Shown here: positions 37,601 through 46,157 of the stretch, in pieces
Numbering within the stretch: the stretch's first letter is position 1
How the letters are laid out: every line of letters starts with the position of its first letter
Source: Rhodobacteraceae bacterium HTCC2150
GTDB taxonomy: Bacteria > Pseudomonadota > Alphaproteobacteria > Rhodobacterales > Rhodobacteraceae
DNA length: 64,000 nt
NCBI GenBank assembly: GCA_000169395.1
Contig: AAXZ01000008.1
Span: 20,001-84,000, forward strand
Reading direction: 5' to 3'
Notes under the pieces: generated by a model
Seen by the model: only the letters and a program-made list of their open reading frames with translations
Told to the model about the DNA's origin: nothing
Databases searched by the model: none
Made by a program: the position numbers and the translations under genes

Positions 37601-39156
37601 ACAGCTGACGGCGTATCATCACCCATCGAGGCGAGCGGCTCTTTGCCATCTTCGGCCATTGGGGCCAAAATTTGTTCCAGTTCCTCAAGCGAAAAACCAG
37701 CGGCGATTTGGCGCTGACGAAGTTCAGCACCCGCAAATTGAGCGGTCTCGGTTACCGAAGCTGTTTCTTTTTCAAGATCAACAATATTGGCCACCCATTC
37801 CGCATACGGCAATTCTGATGACAGAGCGTCTTTGATTTCGGCGTCTCGGAACAATTTACCTTCCGCCATGTCCACCGCGATCATTTGGCCTGGTCCAAGT
37901 GCGCCTTTTTCAACGACTTGGGATTCATCCATTGGCACCATGCCAGCCTCAGAACCCGCGATAAGCAGACCGTCACCAGTCACAACATATCGCATTGGGC
38001 GCAGACCATTTCGATCCAAACCAGCACAAACCCATTGACCATCGGTCATCGCCAAGGCAGCAGGGCCATCCCAAGGTTCCATCACCGAATTACAATAGGA
38101 ATACATATCGCGCCAAGGTTTTGGCAGCTCAACTGCGTTTTGGCTCCATGCTTCGGGTACCAAAATGGTTTTCGCCATAGGTGCTGTACGACCTGCACGA
38201 ACCATCACTTCAAACACCGCATCAAGTGCCGCACTATCAGAAGATCCTGCCGCAACAATCGGCTTAATGTCGTCGGCCATATCCCCAAAAGTCGCGCTGG
38301 CCATGCGAATTTCGTGGCTACGCATCCAGTTAAGGTTGCCCTTAAGCGTGTTGATTTCACCATTGTGCGCCAACATACGGAACGGTTGTGCCAACCACCA
38401 CTGCGGGAAGGTATTCGTTGAATACCGCTGGTGATAGATTGCAAATGAACTTTCAAATCGCTCATCATTCAAATCAGGGTAAAAGTCAGCAACTTGTTCC
38501 GCCAACATCATGCCCTTGTAAATGATCGAACGGCACGACAATGAACAAACATAAAGACCGTTGATGTTAATCTCGGCCGCCGCTTTTTCAATGCGACGAC
38601 GGATTACATATAATTCACGTTCGAATGTTTCCTCATCGACACCACGAGAATTGGAAATCAGGATTTGTTCAATCTCAGGGCGCGTTGCGTTGGCTTTTTC
38701 ACCCAAACACGTCACATCAACCGGCACATGGCGCCAACCATAGATGTAATACCCCATGCGTAGAATTTCTGTCTCCACGATTGTACGACAGGTTTCTTGC
38801 CCACCCAGATCGGTACGCGGCAAGAAAATTTGGCCAACCGCAATTAGCTCGTCTTTCTTTGGCTCATGACCCGTACGTTTCACTTGGTCATAGAAAAACG
38901 GGACAGGAATTTGCACGTGAATACCGGCACCGTCGCCAGTTTTTCCATCGGCATCCACAGCACCGCGGTGCCAAATTGCCTTTAGCGCGCTGATGCCGTT
39001 GTCTACAACTTGGCGACTGGGTTTGCCGTCAATAGAAACGACAAGTCCAACACCACAAGAAGAATGTTCGTCTTCTTCTGCATACAGGCCATTTTCGGCC
39101 ATCCACTGACGTTTGGTTTCTTCGGCTTTTGCCCATGCTTCATCATAAGTTGTCAT
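34624..39156 (-). CDS. gltB: Glutamate synthase (NADPH) large subunit
   Basis: 1510 residues, full length. The class II amidotransferase domain begins at Cys34 ([21 protein letters not shown]), exposed after removal of a short propeptide. The central and FMN domains contain [28 protein letters not shown], and the 3Fe-4S site is in [17 protein letters not shown]. The C-terminal GXGXG beta-helix domain has [34 protein letters not shown]. It converts glutamine and 2-oxoglutarate to two glutamates with electrons from GltD. Ribosome site AAGGAA precedes ATG 39156. Its first 14 bases overlap the upstream secreted-protein gene, so gltD, that gene and gltB are one operon. Confidence 0.97.
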   Translation of the reverse strand: [1510 protein letters not shown]

Positions 39157-39937
39157 TGGCTTGTTCCTTACTTGTCGGTGATATTCTGGGGGCTGTTAAC
39201 CCCGATAAAATTGTTTCGCAGTCATATTCTGGGTTTGGCGAAAAGAAGCCCGTTTCGCCCGGAAATATGAAATCTATTGGTGTGCCATCGCGTTGGAATT
39301 CGCCACCTTCGCCGCCAAGCGTGACGACAGCACGACCCGCGAAAAAGTTACGAAATTCAAGATGAATGAATTCACTGCCGCGCGCCTCGTATATCAACGT
39401 GCCATCAAGATACGTTTCGCGGGCTACAAATTCAGTTTCCAACAAAGGCTGACCATCAATGATGATGGTTTTACCGGTCAATCGATCCATGCCTGTAACA
39501 CGCGATACGCGCCCATCATCGCGACGTTGTTGGAAATCAAAACTATCAAGGCCGTTTTTGGCCAACTCGTCAAACAGCATCGGATCGCTGGCAGGCAAAT
39601 CCGTCACGTCGCGATTGGATGGAAAGAAATCATAACTTTCAATCCATTGTGCTTGCGCATCGATCAAGCCCAAATAGGTGATGACGCCATCAACTTCGAA
39701 ATCCGCACGCCATTGATGACCCGCTGGATCGGCCGCACATTTATAATAGTTCGAGACAGAACAGTTCCGCGCCTGAACAGTCAAAAATCCGGTACAGCCT
39801 TCGGGTGGTGTAAAGACGTTTTGCGCATGCGCAGAAGTGGTCATGAAAAATGCAATCAGCAAAGCCAACAAAAGTGGAAGAACTTGCGTTCTACCAACTC
39901 TTTTTCTTGTTGATACTTTTGCGATTGAAATTTCCAT
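39143..39937 (-). CDS. Uncharacterised exported protein between gltD and gltB
   Basis: 264 residues. A signal peptide (VLPLLLALLIAFFMTTSAHAQ) is followed by a predicted soluble beta-rich domain with cysteines in PPEGCTGFLTVQARNCSVSNYYKCAADPAG and YDCETIL, consistent with disulfides in the periplasm. The frame is full length and coding-like. The last residues (EQANDNL) overlap the gltB ribosome site and start in another frame. I know of similar genes in this position in Rhodobacterales but no function. Its presence inside a nitrogen-assimilation operon is unexplained. Confidence 0.75.
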   Translation of the reverse strand: MEISIAKVSTRKRVGRTQVLPLLLALLIAFFMTTSAHAQNVFTPPEGCTGFLTVQARNCSVSNYYKCAADPAGHQWRADFEVDGVITYLGLIDAQAQWIESYDFFPSNRDVTDLPASDPMLFDELAKNGLDSFDFQQRRDDGRVSRVTGMDRLTGKTIIIDGQPLLETEFVARETYLDGTLIYEARGSEFIHLEFRNFFAGRAVVTLGGEGGEFQRDGTPIDFIFPGETGFFSPNPEYDCETILSGLTAPRISPTSKEQANDNL

Positions 39938-39958
39938 TAGAACCGTTGACCCAATTAA

Positions 39959-41392
39959 CTATTCGGCGGCTACAGCCGCAGCTGCGTTCATTTGTGCTAT
40001 CATGGCGTCCGCCGCTTCGCGACCATCACGAATTGCCCATACAACCAAGGATGCCCCGCGTTGAATGTCACCACAGGCGTATACCCCTGGCATCCGCGTT
40101 TCATGGGTTTCATAGTCGGCTAAAACTGTACCCCAACGTGTGACTTCTAATGCGTCTTCATTCCAAAGGGTCGGCAATGCCTCAGGGCTAAAGCCCAGCG
40201 CCTTGATAACCAGATCAGCAGGCTCATTATAGTCGCCACCTTCAATCGGTTCAGGACTTTGGCGGCCCGTTGCATCCGGCGCACCTAGGCGCATTTTTTG
40301 AACAATCACGCCATTCACTGTGTCTCCAGTGAACCCTTTAGGTGCTGCAAGCCAGACAAATTCAACACCCTCTTCTTCGGCGTTCGCTGTTTCCCGCAAG
40401 GAGCCCGGCATATTTGCGCGATCACGACGATAAAGACATTTGACAGAAGTCGCACCTTGACGAATGGCTGTGCGAACACAATCCATCGCGGTGTCGCCAC
40501 CACCGATGACAACAACACGTTTGCCCTCGGCGTTCAGTTCGCCATTTTCATATTCCGGCACAGTGTCACCAAAACCAACGCGGTTTGATGCTGTTAGATA
40601 ATCAATCGCGCGTACAATTCCTTTTGCACCAGAACCTGGTGCCTCAAGATCGCGACTGTCATAAACACCTGTCGCAATCAAAACCGCATTATGTTTTGCG
40701 CGGATGTCAGCAAACGAAATGTCGGTACCAACATTACAATTCATCACCATTTTGACGCCCGATTTTTCCAACTGATCAATGCGGCGCATCACGACGTCTT
40801 TTTCCAATTTAAAACCGGGGATACCATACGTAAGCAATCCACCCGCGCGGTCATAACGATCATAAACCACCACTTGCACGCCAGCACGACGCAAACGATC
40901 GGCCGCCGCCAGACCGCCAGGGCCACATCCGATGATGCCAACACTTTCCGCGCGCTCTGCATGAGGCACTGCAGGTTTCACCCAACCGTTTTCCCAAGCT
41001 GTGTCGGTGATGTATTTTTCAATGGAACCGATTGTAACGGTGCCATGACCAGATTGCTCAATCACACAATTACCTTCGCAAAGGCGATCTTGCGGGCAAA
41101 TACGTCCGCAAATTTCTGGGAATGTATTGGTTTCTTGGCTAAGCTCGTATGCCTCTTGCAAACGACCCTCGGCGGTCATGCGTAACCAATCTGGGATGTT
41201 GTTATGTAATGGGCAATGGGTTTGGCAATAAGGCACACCACATTGGCTGCAACGGCTTGCTTGTTCTGCACCTTTTTCGCCAGCGTATGCGCTGTAGATT
41301 TCGTCGAAATCCTTGGAGCGTAAATCAGGTATGCGCTTTTCGGGCATGTCCCGAGAAACAGTCGTAAACTTCAACATGGGTTGCTTGGCCAT
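39959..41392 (-). CDS. gltD: Glutamate synthase (NADPH) small subunit
   Basis: 477 residues from ATG 41392, with AGAGG 7 bases upstream. The N-terminal Fe-S domain has CSQCGVPYCQTHCPLHNNIPDW and CGRICPQDRLCEGNC. FAD binding is GIIGCGPGGLAAADRLRRAGVQVVVYDR, and the NADPH Rossmann is VVIGGGDTAMDCVRTAIRQGA. It passes electrons from NADPH to GltB. It is first in the operon gltD, exported protein, gltB, with a 190-base AT-rich intergenic region separating it from divergent uppP. Confidence 0.96.
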   Translation of the reverse strand: MAKQPMLKFTTVSRDMPEKRIPDLRSKDFDEIYSAYAGEKGAEQASRCSQCGVPYCQTHCPLHNNIPDWLRMTAEGRLQEAYELSQETNTFPEICGRICPQDRLCEGNCVIEQSGHGTVTIGSIEKYITDTAWENGWVKPAVPHAERAESVGIIGCGPGGLAAADRLRRAGVQVVVYDRYDRAGGLLTYGIPGFKLEKDVVMRRIDQLEKSGVKMVMNCNVGTDISFADIRAKHNAVLIATGVYDSRDLEAPGSGAKGIVRAIDYLTASNRVGFGDTVPEYENGELNAEGKRVVVIGGGDTAMDCVRTAIRQGATSVKCLYRRDRANMPGSLRETANAEEEGVEFVWLAAPKGFTGDTVNGVIVQKMRLGAPDATGRQSPEPIEGGDYNEPADLVIKALGFSPEALPTLWNEDALEVTRWGTVLADYETHETRMPGVYACGDIQRGASLVVWAIRDGREAADAMIAQMNAAAAVAAE

Positions 41393-41601
41393 TCCAAACC
41401 TCTTAATCACTGCGAAGGATCGTTATACTTGAAAGAGCGCGGAATAAAAGACAGTAATACTGACATATATGGAAAAAATATCGAATTTTCTTTGAATTTT
41501 TGATGCCCTTGCGGAATAATAAGTAAGTATTCAGTACCTATTTGTTTTTTAATTTATATATTTCAGTAATTTACTTACTATTTTCGACAAGGAATGTGAA
41601 T

Positions 41602-42405
41602 ATGGAATTTTTCAATCTTCTGATTATTGCGATCATTCAGGGCCTGACAGAGTTTTTGCCTGTCAGCTCATCCGGCCATCTGATTCTTTTTCCGCTATTA
41701 TCAGGCGAACAAGATCAAGGTCAGGCGATAGATGCTGCCGTTCATTTTGGCACACTTGGCGCGGTCACGATCTATTTTTGGCGGGACGTTCGTATTGCCC
41801 TTTCTGGATTGGTTCCATTGGCAATGGGCAGACTTGATACGCCTGGCGCCCGCCTTGCGTTGATGTTGATTGTGGCAACCATCCCTGCCATCGCCTTTGG
41901 GTTAGTTCTAAAGGTCACAGGCTTGGACGATCACCTGCGCAGCGTGGCTGTTATCGGCTGGACCATGCTGATTTTCGGCGTGGTGCTTTATATATCGGAC
42001 CAACTGGGCAAGCACCAACGAGAGGCCCAAGATTGGTCAATGAAACACGCCATTCTAATAGGCCTCGCACAAGCCATTGCCCTGATACCTGGTACATCAA
42101 GATCCGGCATTACAATTTCGGCCGCGCGGATGTTGGGTTACAAACGACAAGACGCCGCAAAGATTTCAATGTTGATGTCGATCCCTGTTATCATCGCTTC
42201 AACTGTATTGATCACCGGCGAAATCCTTGTGAACGGCGAAACCGATCTGGCACTGGACGCCTTAATCGCCGCCGTACTAGCGCTTGTATCAGCGCTTTTG
42301 GCAATCAAGTTAATGCTAAGTTTTCTACAAAAATACAGCTTCACGCCCTATGTGATTTATAGGGTCGCGCTTGGCTTATTCTTACTTTGGTATGCATATT
42401 TCTGA
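41602..42405 (+). CDS. uppP: Undecaprenyl-diphosphatase
   Basis: 267 residues from an ATG with AAGGAA 7 bases upstream; a longer in-frame extension runs into AT-rich noncoding sequence. The two catalytic motifs are QGLTEFLPVSSSGHLIL at the N-terminus and LIPGTSRSGITISAARMLG in the second half, with about eight membrane helices. It removes a phosphate from undecaprenyl diphosphate so the lipid carrier can be reused in wall synthesis; loss or overproduction changes bacitracin sensitivity. It converges with the NDUFA9-like gene, 29 bases apart. Confidence 0.95.
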   Translation: MEFFNLLIIAIIQGLTEFLPVSSSGHLILFPLLSGEQDQGQAIDAAVHFGTLGAVTIYFWRDVRIALSGLVPLAMGRLDTPGARLALMLIVATIPAIAFGLVLKVTGLDDHLRSVAVIGWTMLIFGVVLYISDQLGKHQREAQDWSMKHAILIGLAQAIALIPGTSRSGITISAARMLGYKRQDAAKISMLMSIPVIIASTVLITGEILVNGETDLALDALIAAVLALVSALLAIKLMLSFLQKYSFTPYVIYRVALGLFLLWYAYF

Positions 42406-42434
42406 CCCCTACATCTAGGATCAGAAATCACACC

Positions 42435-43418
42435 TTAAGTGCGCAGGTTTTTGGCAGAAGATTTAATCGCCGCATATTGACCGGATGCGCGAAATGGCCA
42501 CAAATATTCGGGCAACACATTATCCATTGGTGTCGCTTGAATATCCAAGTCCGCCAACCCACGTGCGCCTTCGGCAACAACATTATCATGCGCCAAGGCG
42601 CGCACTTGCTGTCGTGTAAGGATCGAATTCGTAAAAATACCCAGCGACAGTGTCTGCGCCAAATCGAAACCACCCGCCAAAAGGCGCGCAGCAAAGAACG
42701 GTAAATTCAAAACAATGCGTTTTCGTTGAATAACACCAAGCATGTTCTGCATCAGGCTGCGGAAATCAGCAACCTCAGGTCCGCCAAGTTCATAAACGCC
42801 ACCTTCAGCCTGCCCCAAAACACCTTTGACCGCAGCCGTCGCAACATCATCAACATAAACTGGTTGGAACTTCGTCGCGCCACCAGCGATTGGCAAAATA
42901 GGGCTCATCCGCGTCATTGAGGCGAAGCGGTTGAAAAACTGATCTTCTGTTCCAAAAATAATCGATGGGCGTAGAATGATGGCACATGGGAAATGTTCCA
43001 AAACGCCAGCCTCACCCAATGCCTTGGTGCGCAGATAGTCGCTATCGCTGTCTTCATCTGCACCAATTGCCGAAAGATGAACCAATGCTGGAATTTTCGC
43101 CGCCGCCGCAAGACGCGCGATACGCTCGGCACCTTCGTGTTGAACTGGGTCAAATTTGTTCGGGCCAACTTCACCCAAAATTCCCACACAGTTCACAACG
43201 GCATCGGCACCTAACATGGCCGCTGCAACAGATGCATCATCGCGGATATTCGCCAAAACAGGCTCGACTTGACCGACCGTGCCGTAGGGCTTCACAAAGA
43301 TTGCCTCGTCTGGACGGCGCACAGCAACACGCACCCGCCAACCTTGCTTGGCCATACGACGCGCAACATAGCGACCAACGAAACCTGAACCGCCAAAAAT
43401 TGTGACCAACTGAGACAT
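42435..43418 (-). CDS. NDUFA9-like NAD(P)-binding protein (atypical SDR)
   Basis: 327 residues beginning MSQLVTIFGGSGFVGRYVARRMAKQGWRVRVAVRRP; the Rossmann glycine motif GGSGFVG is at residues 9-15. Downstream features match the complex I NDUFA9 subgroup of extended SDRs: VNCVGILGEVGPNKFDPVQHEGAERIARLA, LVHLSAIGADEDSDSDYLRTKALGE and ILRPSIIFGTEDQFFNRFA. Alphaproteobacterial members may be stable parts of respiratory complex I, as in mitochondria. The rest of complex I is not in this window. Confidence 0.88.
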   Translation of the reverse strand: MSQLVTIFGGSGFVGRYVARRMAKQGWRVRVAVRRPDEAIFVKPYGTVGQVEPVLANIRDDASVAAAMLGADAVVNCVGILGEVGPNKFDPVQHEGAERIARLAAAAKIPALVHLSAIGADEDSDSDYLRTKALGEAGVLEHFPCAIILRPSIIFGTEDQFFNRFASMTRMSPILPIAGGATKFQPVYVDDVATAAVKGVLGQAEGGVYELGGPEVADFRSLMQNMLGVIQRKRIVLNLPFFAARLLAGGFDLAQTLSLGIFTNSILTRQQVRALAHDNVVAEGARGLADLDIQATPMDNVLPEYLWPFRASGQYAAIKSSAKNLRT

Positions 43419-43595
43419 TGCTTTGCTCCTGCAAATGATGGGTTGATCCGATTTAAACCGATGCGGCGTGGTCGACAAGAACAAAACGCAACATCTACAG
43501 CTCGCACAGCTACCTTTGCAAAAATCCACTCTAAAACCAGCGCTATTCTCGTTGACAGACAAACAGCCTCGACCTAAATGACCAGCGCGACACCT

Positions 43596-43682
43596 GCCCA
43601 GGTGGCGGAATTGGTAGACGCGCTAGCTTCAGGTGCTAGTATTGGCAACGATGTGGAGGTTCGAGTCCTCTCCTGGGCACCA
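43596..43682 (+). tRNA. tRNA-Leu (anticodon CAG)
   Basis: 87 bases with encoded CCA. The acceptor GCCCAGG pairs with CCTGGGC; the D arm has GGCGGAATTGGTAGACGC; the anticodon stem GCTAGC/GCTAGT encloses loop TTCAGGT with anticodon CAG; a long variable arm typical of class II tRNAs follows (TTGGCAACGATGTG); and the T loop is GGTTCGAGTCC. It decodes CTG leucine codons. Its 3' end is the integration site of the island that follows. Confidence 0.96.
43668..43682 (+). repeat. Left attachment repeat (attL) in tRNA-Leu
   Basis: The 15-base sequence CTCTCCTGGGCACCA, comprising the T-arm/acceptor 3' strand and CCA of tRNA-Leu, is identical to 63570-63584. Flanking bases differ on both sides (C before and T after here; T before and A after at the right copy). 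The tRNA is intact, so the element restores its 3' end on insertion. Confidence 0.88.
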
Positions 43683-43738
43683 TAAACTTACCACTTATAA
43701 CCTGTTTCTATGGCTATGATGGCTTATACAGCCTCATT

Positions 43739-43774
43739 AGGAACACTTTTTGGGGTCAGTAAGGAACACTTTTT
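43739..43774 (+). repeat. 13-bp direct repeat between attL and the integrase gene
   Basis: AGGAACACTTTTT occurs at 43739-43751 and again at 43762-43774, 23 bases apart start to start (about two helical turns), in the 159-base gap between tRNA-Leu and the recombinase start. Position and spacing suggest arm-type recombinase or excisionase binding sites, or autoregulation of the gene. This is inference from location. Confidence 0.55.
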
Positions 43775-43841
43775 CGTCGCGGTTAGACTAACTCGTCGGG
43801 AACTGACTGGTGATAGTGTCTCTAACCACAGGAGACTACCG

Positions 43842-45146
43842 ATGTTCAAACTACCGCCCTACACCGAACTGAAAGCTGATGGCATTTATCGCTATCGTCG
43901 GCGTGTTCCTGTCAAAGCAGTCAAAGAGCTTGGTAAGGGCTTCCTGTATCGCAACCTCGGTAAGACCAAAGAGGAAGTGCTGGCTAACTGGTCAGAGGCT
44001 CATAAGGAAGTAGAAGGTCTATTTGAACAAGCAAAACAAGGTGCCAAGATAGAAGCACAAGTGTTCGCCAAGAAGGGGGAACGCGAGAAAGTCCTACACC
44101 TCGTTGAGAAGCACTACGGTAAAGAAGCCTCCGAGATGTTGTCCGCTGGTGTTGTTGATGACAACCTTGAACATGCCCTTATGGGTCTTGCTGATGACCT
44201 ATCAGGGTCTATCCCCCGTAAGACCGAGGCCATGTTGTATAGCGGTAAGGTGCCTGAAAAAGTCATTACGATGAGTAGTGTGATAGATGCTTACTACGAG
44301 TATAAAACCTCTGGTGATAAAGCGACAGATAAGCGCCTACATAACCGTCTAACACGGGTCAAAGAAGACCTTACACAAGCCCTTGGTCAGACCAAGATAC
44401 ACAAACTACCCATAGACAGTATCAGCAGGATAGATGCCAACACCTACCGCGACTTTCTGCTCACAAGGATGGTGCCAACAAGTGTTCAGCGATACAAGAA
44501 CACCATAAATGCGTCCTTTAACTGGTTCGTCAAAGAAAACGGTTTAGACCTCCCAAGCCCCTTTGTGTTCATCATCAAGGATGCGACACACACCAAGAAC
44601 GATAGACTGCCCTTATCACAGGAAGATGTAAGCCTCCTGAACGATAAGTTCGTAGGGTCATCTGTTGATGTCATCTACAAGGTTCTTCGTGATACTGGCG
44701 CTCGTGTTGGTGAAGTAGCAGGTATCTTGGTTGGTGATGTTTCATTACAAAACAAAACCCTACACATCAAAGCCAACGACATTAGAGGTCTGAAAACCCT
44801 ATCAAGTGAGCGTGTAGTTCCCTTGTCAGACACAGCGTTAGAAGCCCTACAAGCCCTTCGTATAGGCAAGGAAGATGACCAACCTATCTTTGATGCTTAT
44901 GCCAGAGGCAACGGTAATACAGCCCTGTCGGCTATCCTGATGAAGCACCTACGCACAGTCATCACAACCAAGCAGAAGTCTATTCACAGCCTACGCCATA
45001 AGATGAAAGATGACCTCCGCAACACAGGCTGTGATAGTTCTTTGGCCGATGCTATTTTAGGACATACAACAGCAGGTGTAGGTAGCAGGTATGGTTCAGG
45101 GTATAACGCAGAGGTGATGCGTCAGGCTCTTACGAAGGTTTGGTAG
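43842..45146 (+). CDS. int: Tyrosine recombinase (site-specific integrase)
   Basis: 434 residues from an ATG with AGGAG 8 bases upstream. The N-terminus YRYRRRVPVKAVKELGKGFLYRNLGKT is an arm-binding-like domain seen in Rhodobacterales island integrases. The core-binding part covers about 145-235. The catalytic residues are R288 (DTGARVGEV), H382-x-x-R385 (IHSLRH), H408 (LGHTT) and Y417 (SRYGSGY). It is intact and lies 159 bases from tRNA-Leu, so it is the best candidate for inserting and excising this island at the 15-bp site. Confidence 0.94.
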   Translation: MFKLPPYTELKADGIYRYRRRVPVKAVKELGKGFLYRNLGKTKEEVLANWSEAHKEVEGLFEQAKQGAKIEAQVFAKKGEREKVLHLVEKHYGKEASEMLSAGVVDDNLEHALMGLADDLSGSIPRKTEAMLYSGKVPEKVITMSSVIDAYYEYKTSGDKATDKRLHNRLTRVKEDLTQALGQTKIHKLPIDSISRIDANTYRDFLLTRMVPTSVQRYKNTINASFNWFVKENGLDLPSPFVFIIKDATHTKNDRLPLSQEDVSLLNDKFVGSSVDVIYKVLRDTGARVGEVAGILVGDVSLQNKTLHIKANDIRGLKTLSSERVVPLSDTALEALQALRIGKEDDQPIFDAYARGNGNTALSAILMKHLRTVITTKQKSIHSLRHKMKDDLRNTGCDSSLADAILGHTTAGVGSRYGSGYNAEVMRQALTKVW

Positions 45147-45187
45147 TAGGCTTACCCCTCTAACGAGCTAATTTGGTCTGAACCGCC

Positions 45188-45349
45188 CTGCGCCACCGCA
45201 TGAAGGATAAGCTGCGCAACACGGGCTGTCCTGAAGCCATCTCCCTGGCCATCCTCGGGCACAGTACCAACACAGTGGCTGCCAACTATGGCTCGGGGTA
45301 TGCCTTGGAGGTCATGCGGGAGCACATGGTGAAGGTCTGGGAGGAGTGA
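45188..45349 (+). pseudogene. C-terminal remnant of a second tyrosine recombinase
   Basis: In the frame from CTG 45188 to TGA 45349 the translation begins LRHRMKDKLRNTGC, then has AILGHSTNTVAANYGSGYALEVM and ends VKVWEE. This matches the last 50 or so residues of the intact integrase just upstream (HxxR, LGH and tyrosine motifs), but the DNA differs at many positions and is G+C-richer, so it is not a recent copy. An in-frame stop precedes it and everything upstream of the HxxR box is missing. It marks an older island boundary. Bases 45350-45458 after it hold no gene I can support; they include a segment (GGACCTTCGACCAAAGCGCA) that looks like decayed intergenic repeat. Confidence 0.85.
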
Positions 45350-45458
45350 TGCTGGAGTAGGCGAGTGGCGGGTCTGTGCGGACCTTCGACCAAAGCGCAG
45401 CGAACGGCAGGAAAGAGCCCAAACTACTCGATGCTGTAAAGCGCATGAATGTCTAGTT

Positions 45459-46157
45459 TCAAAGAACACGCTCTAGCCAACCATCAACTTTCAAAGCCGT
45501 ATCGCTGCAGTTCTTCTCCATCATCAAATTGTGGCCAGCACCCTCAATTAACTGGAATTCCGCACCGTAGAAATCGGCTGAGTTTTTCGCACCTCTTAGG
45601 CTGATTACTGCGTCCCGTTCTGCGCCAAGCCAAAGGATTGGCGTTTTGGGGTTTCGCAGCGGTCGCCAAAATGGCGGATTGTGTTGATTCAACACCAAAG
45701 CGGATTCTTCGCACAGTTTGCTATGGAGTTCTTCAGGACTGTAAAGTGCGTCTCCGGTTATCAACATAGACGCGGATCGATCTGCGTCGCGAATGTAGGG
45801 ATGTGTCGACAGAGTCAATCCGACCATCATTGTTCCAACGGGGTCCCGTTTAATGTGCAACAACATTCCATCAGCCATGGTGCTGTGGGACGTCCACGAA
45901 GCTACTAGAACCACAGCGGGCAAGTCGTCTGCAACCTTTTTCAAAAACCATTGAGAGAGCGCACCGCCCATGCTGTGCCCCATCAGCACTGGCCTGCGAG
46001 GCAATCGGTCAATCTCTTGCTTAAGCACCGTTAGGTAGTTGCCCATTGTGCTGAACCTTACGCTCTTTTGCGCTGGCGATTTGCCGTGGCCCGGCAAGCT
46101 GATAGCGTGACTGGAGGTTTTGAGCGAAATCCGCGGTTTCCGGGTCAATGACGGCAT
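45459..46157 (-). pseudogene. Alpha/beta hydrolase, N-terminally truncated and fused to uxaC remnant
   Basis: From about residue 15 the frame reads as an alpha/beta hydrolase: SHAISLPGHGKS, the nucleophile elbow MGHSMGGAL, the acid region WLGAERDAV, and the catalytic histidine in IEGAGHNLMME. The usual first 50 or so residues, with the oxyanion-hole HG strand, are absent, and codons upstream of about 46115 belong to the uronate isomerase in another frame. The G+C-rich module therefore ends in a recombination joint. Lipase or esterase activity is doubtful without the oxyanion strand. An in-frame start at 46157 could still yield a 232-residue product. Confidence 0.75.

Noticed and set aside
42398-42428. 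ATTTCTGA/TCAGAAAT inverted repeat between uppP and the NDUFA9-like gene
   Set aside because: Weak 8-bp AT-rich stem with a 15-base loop and no T-run; not enough to call a terminator.
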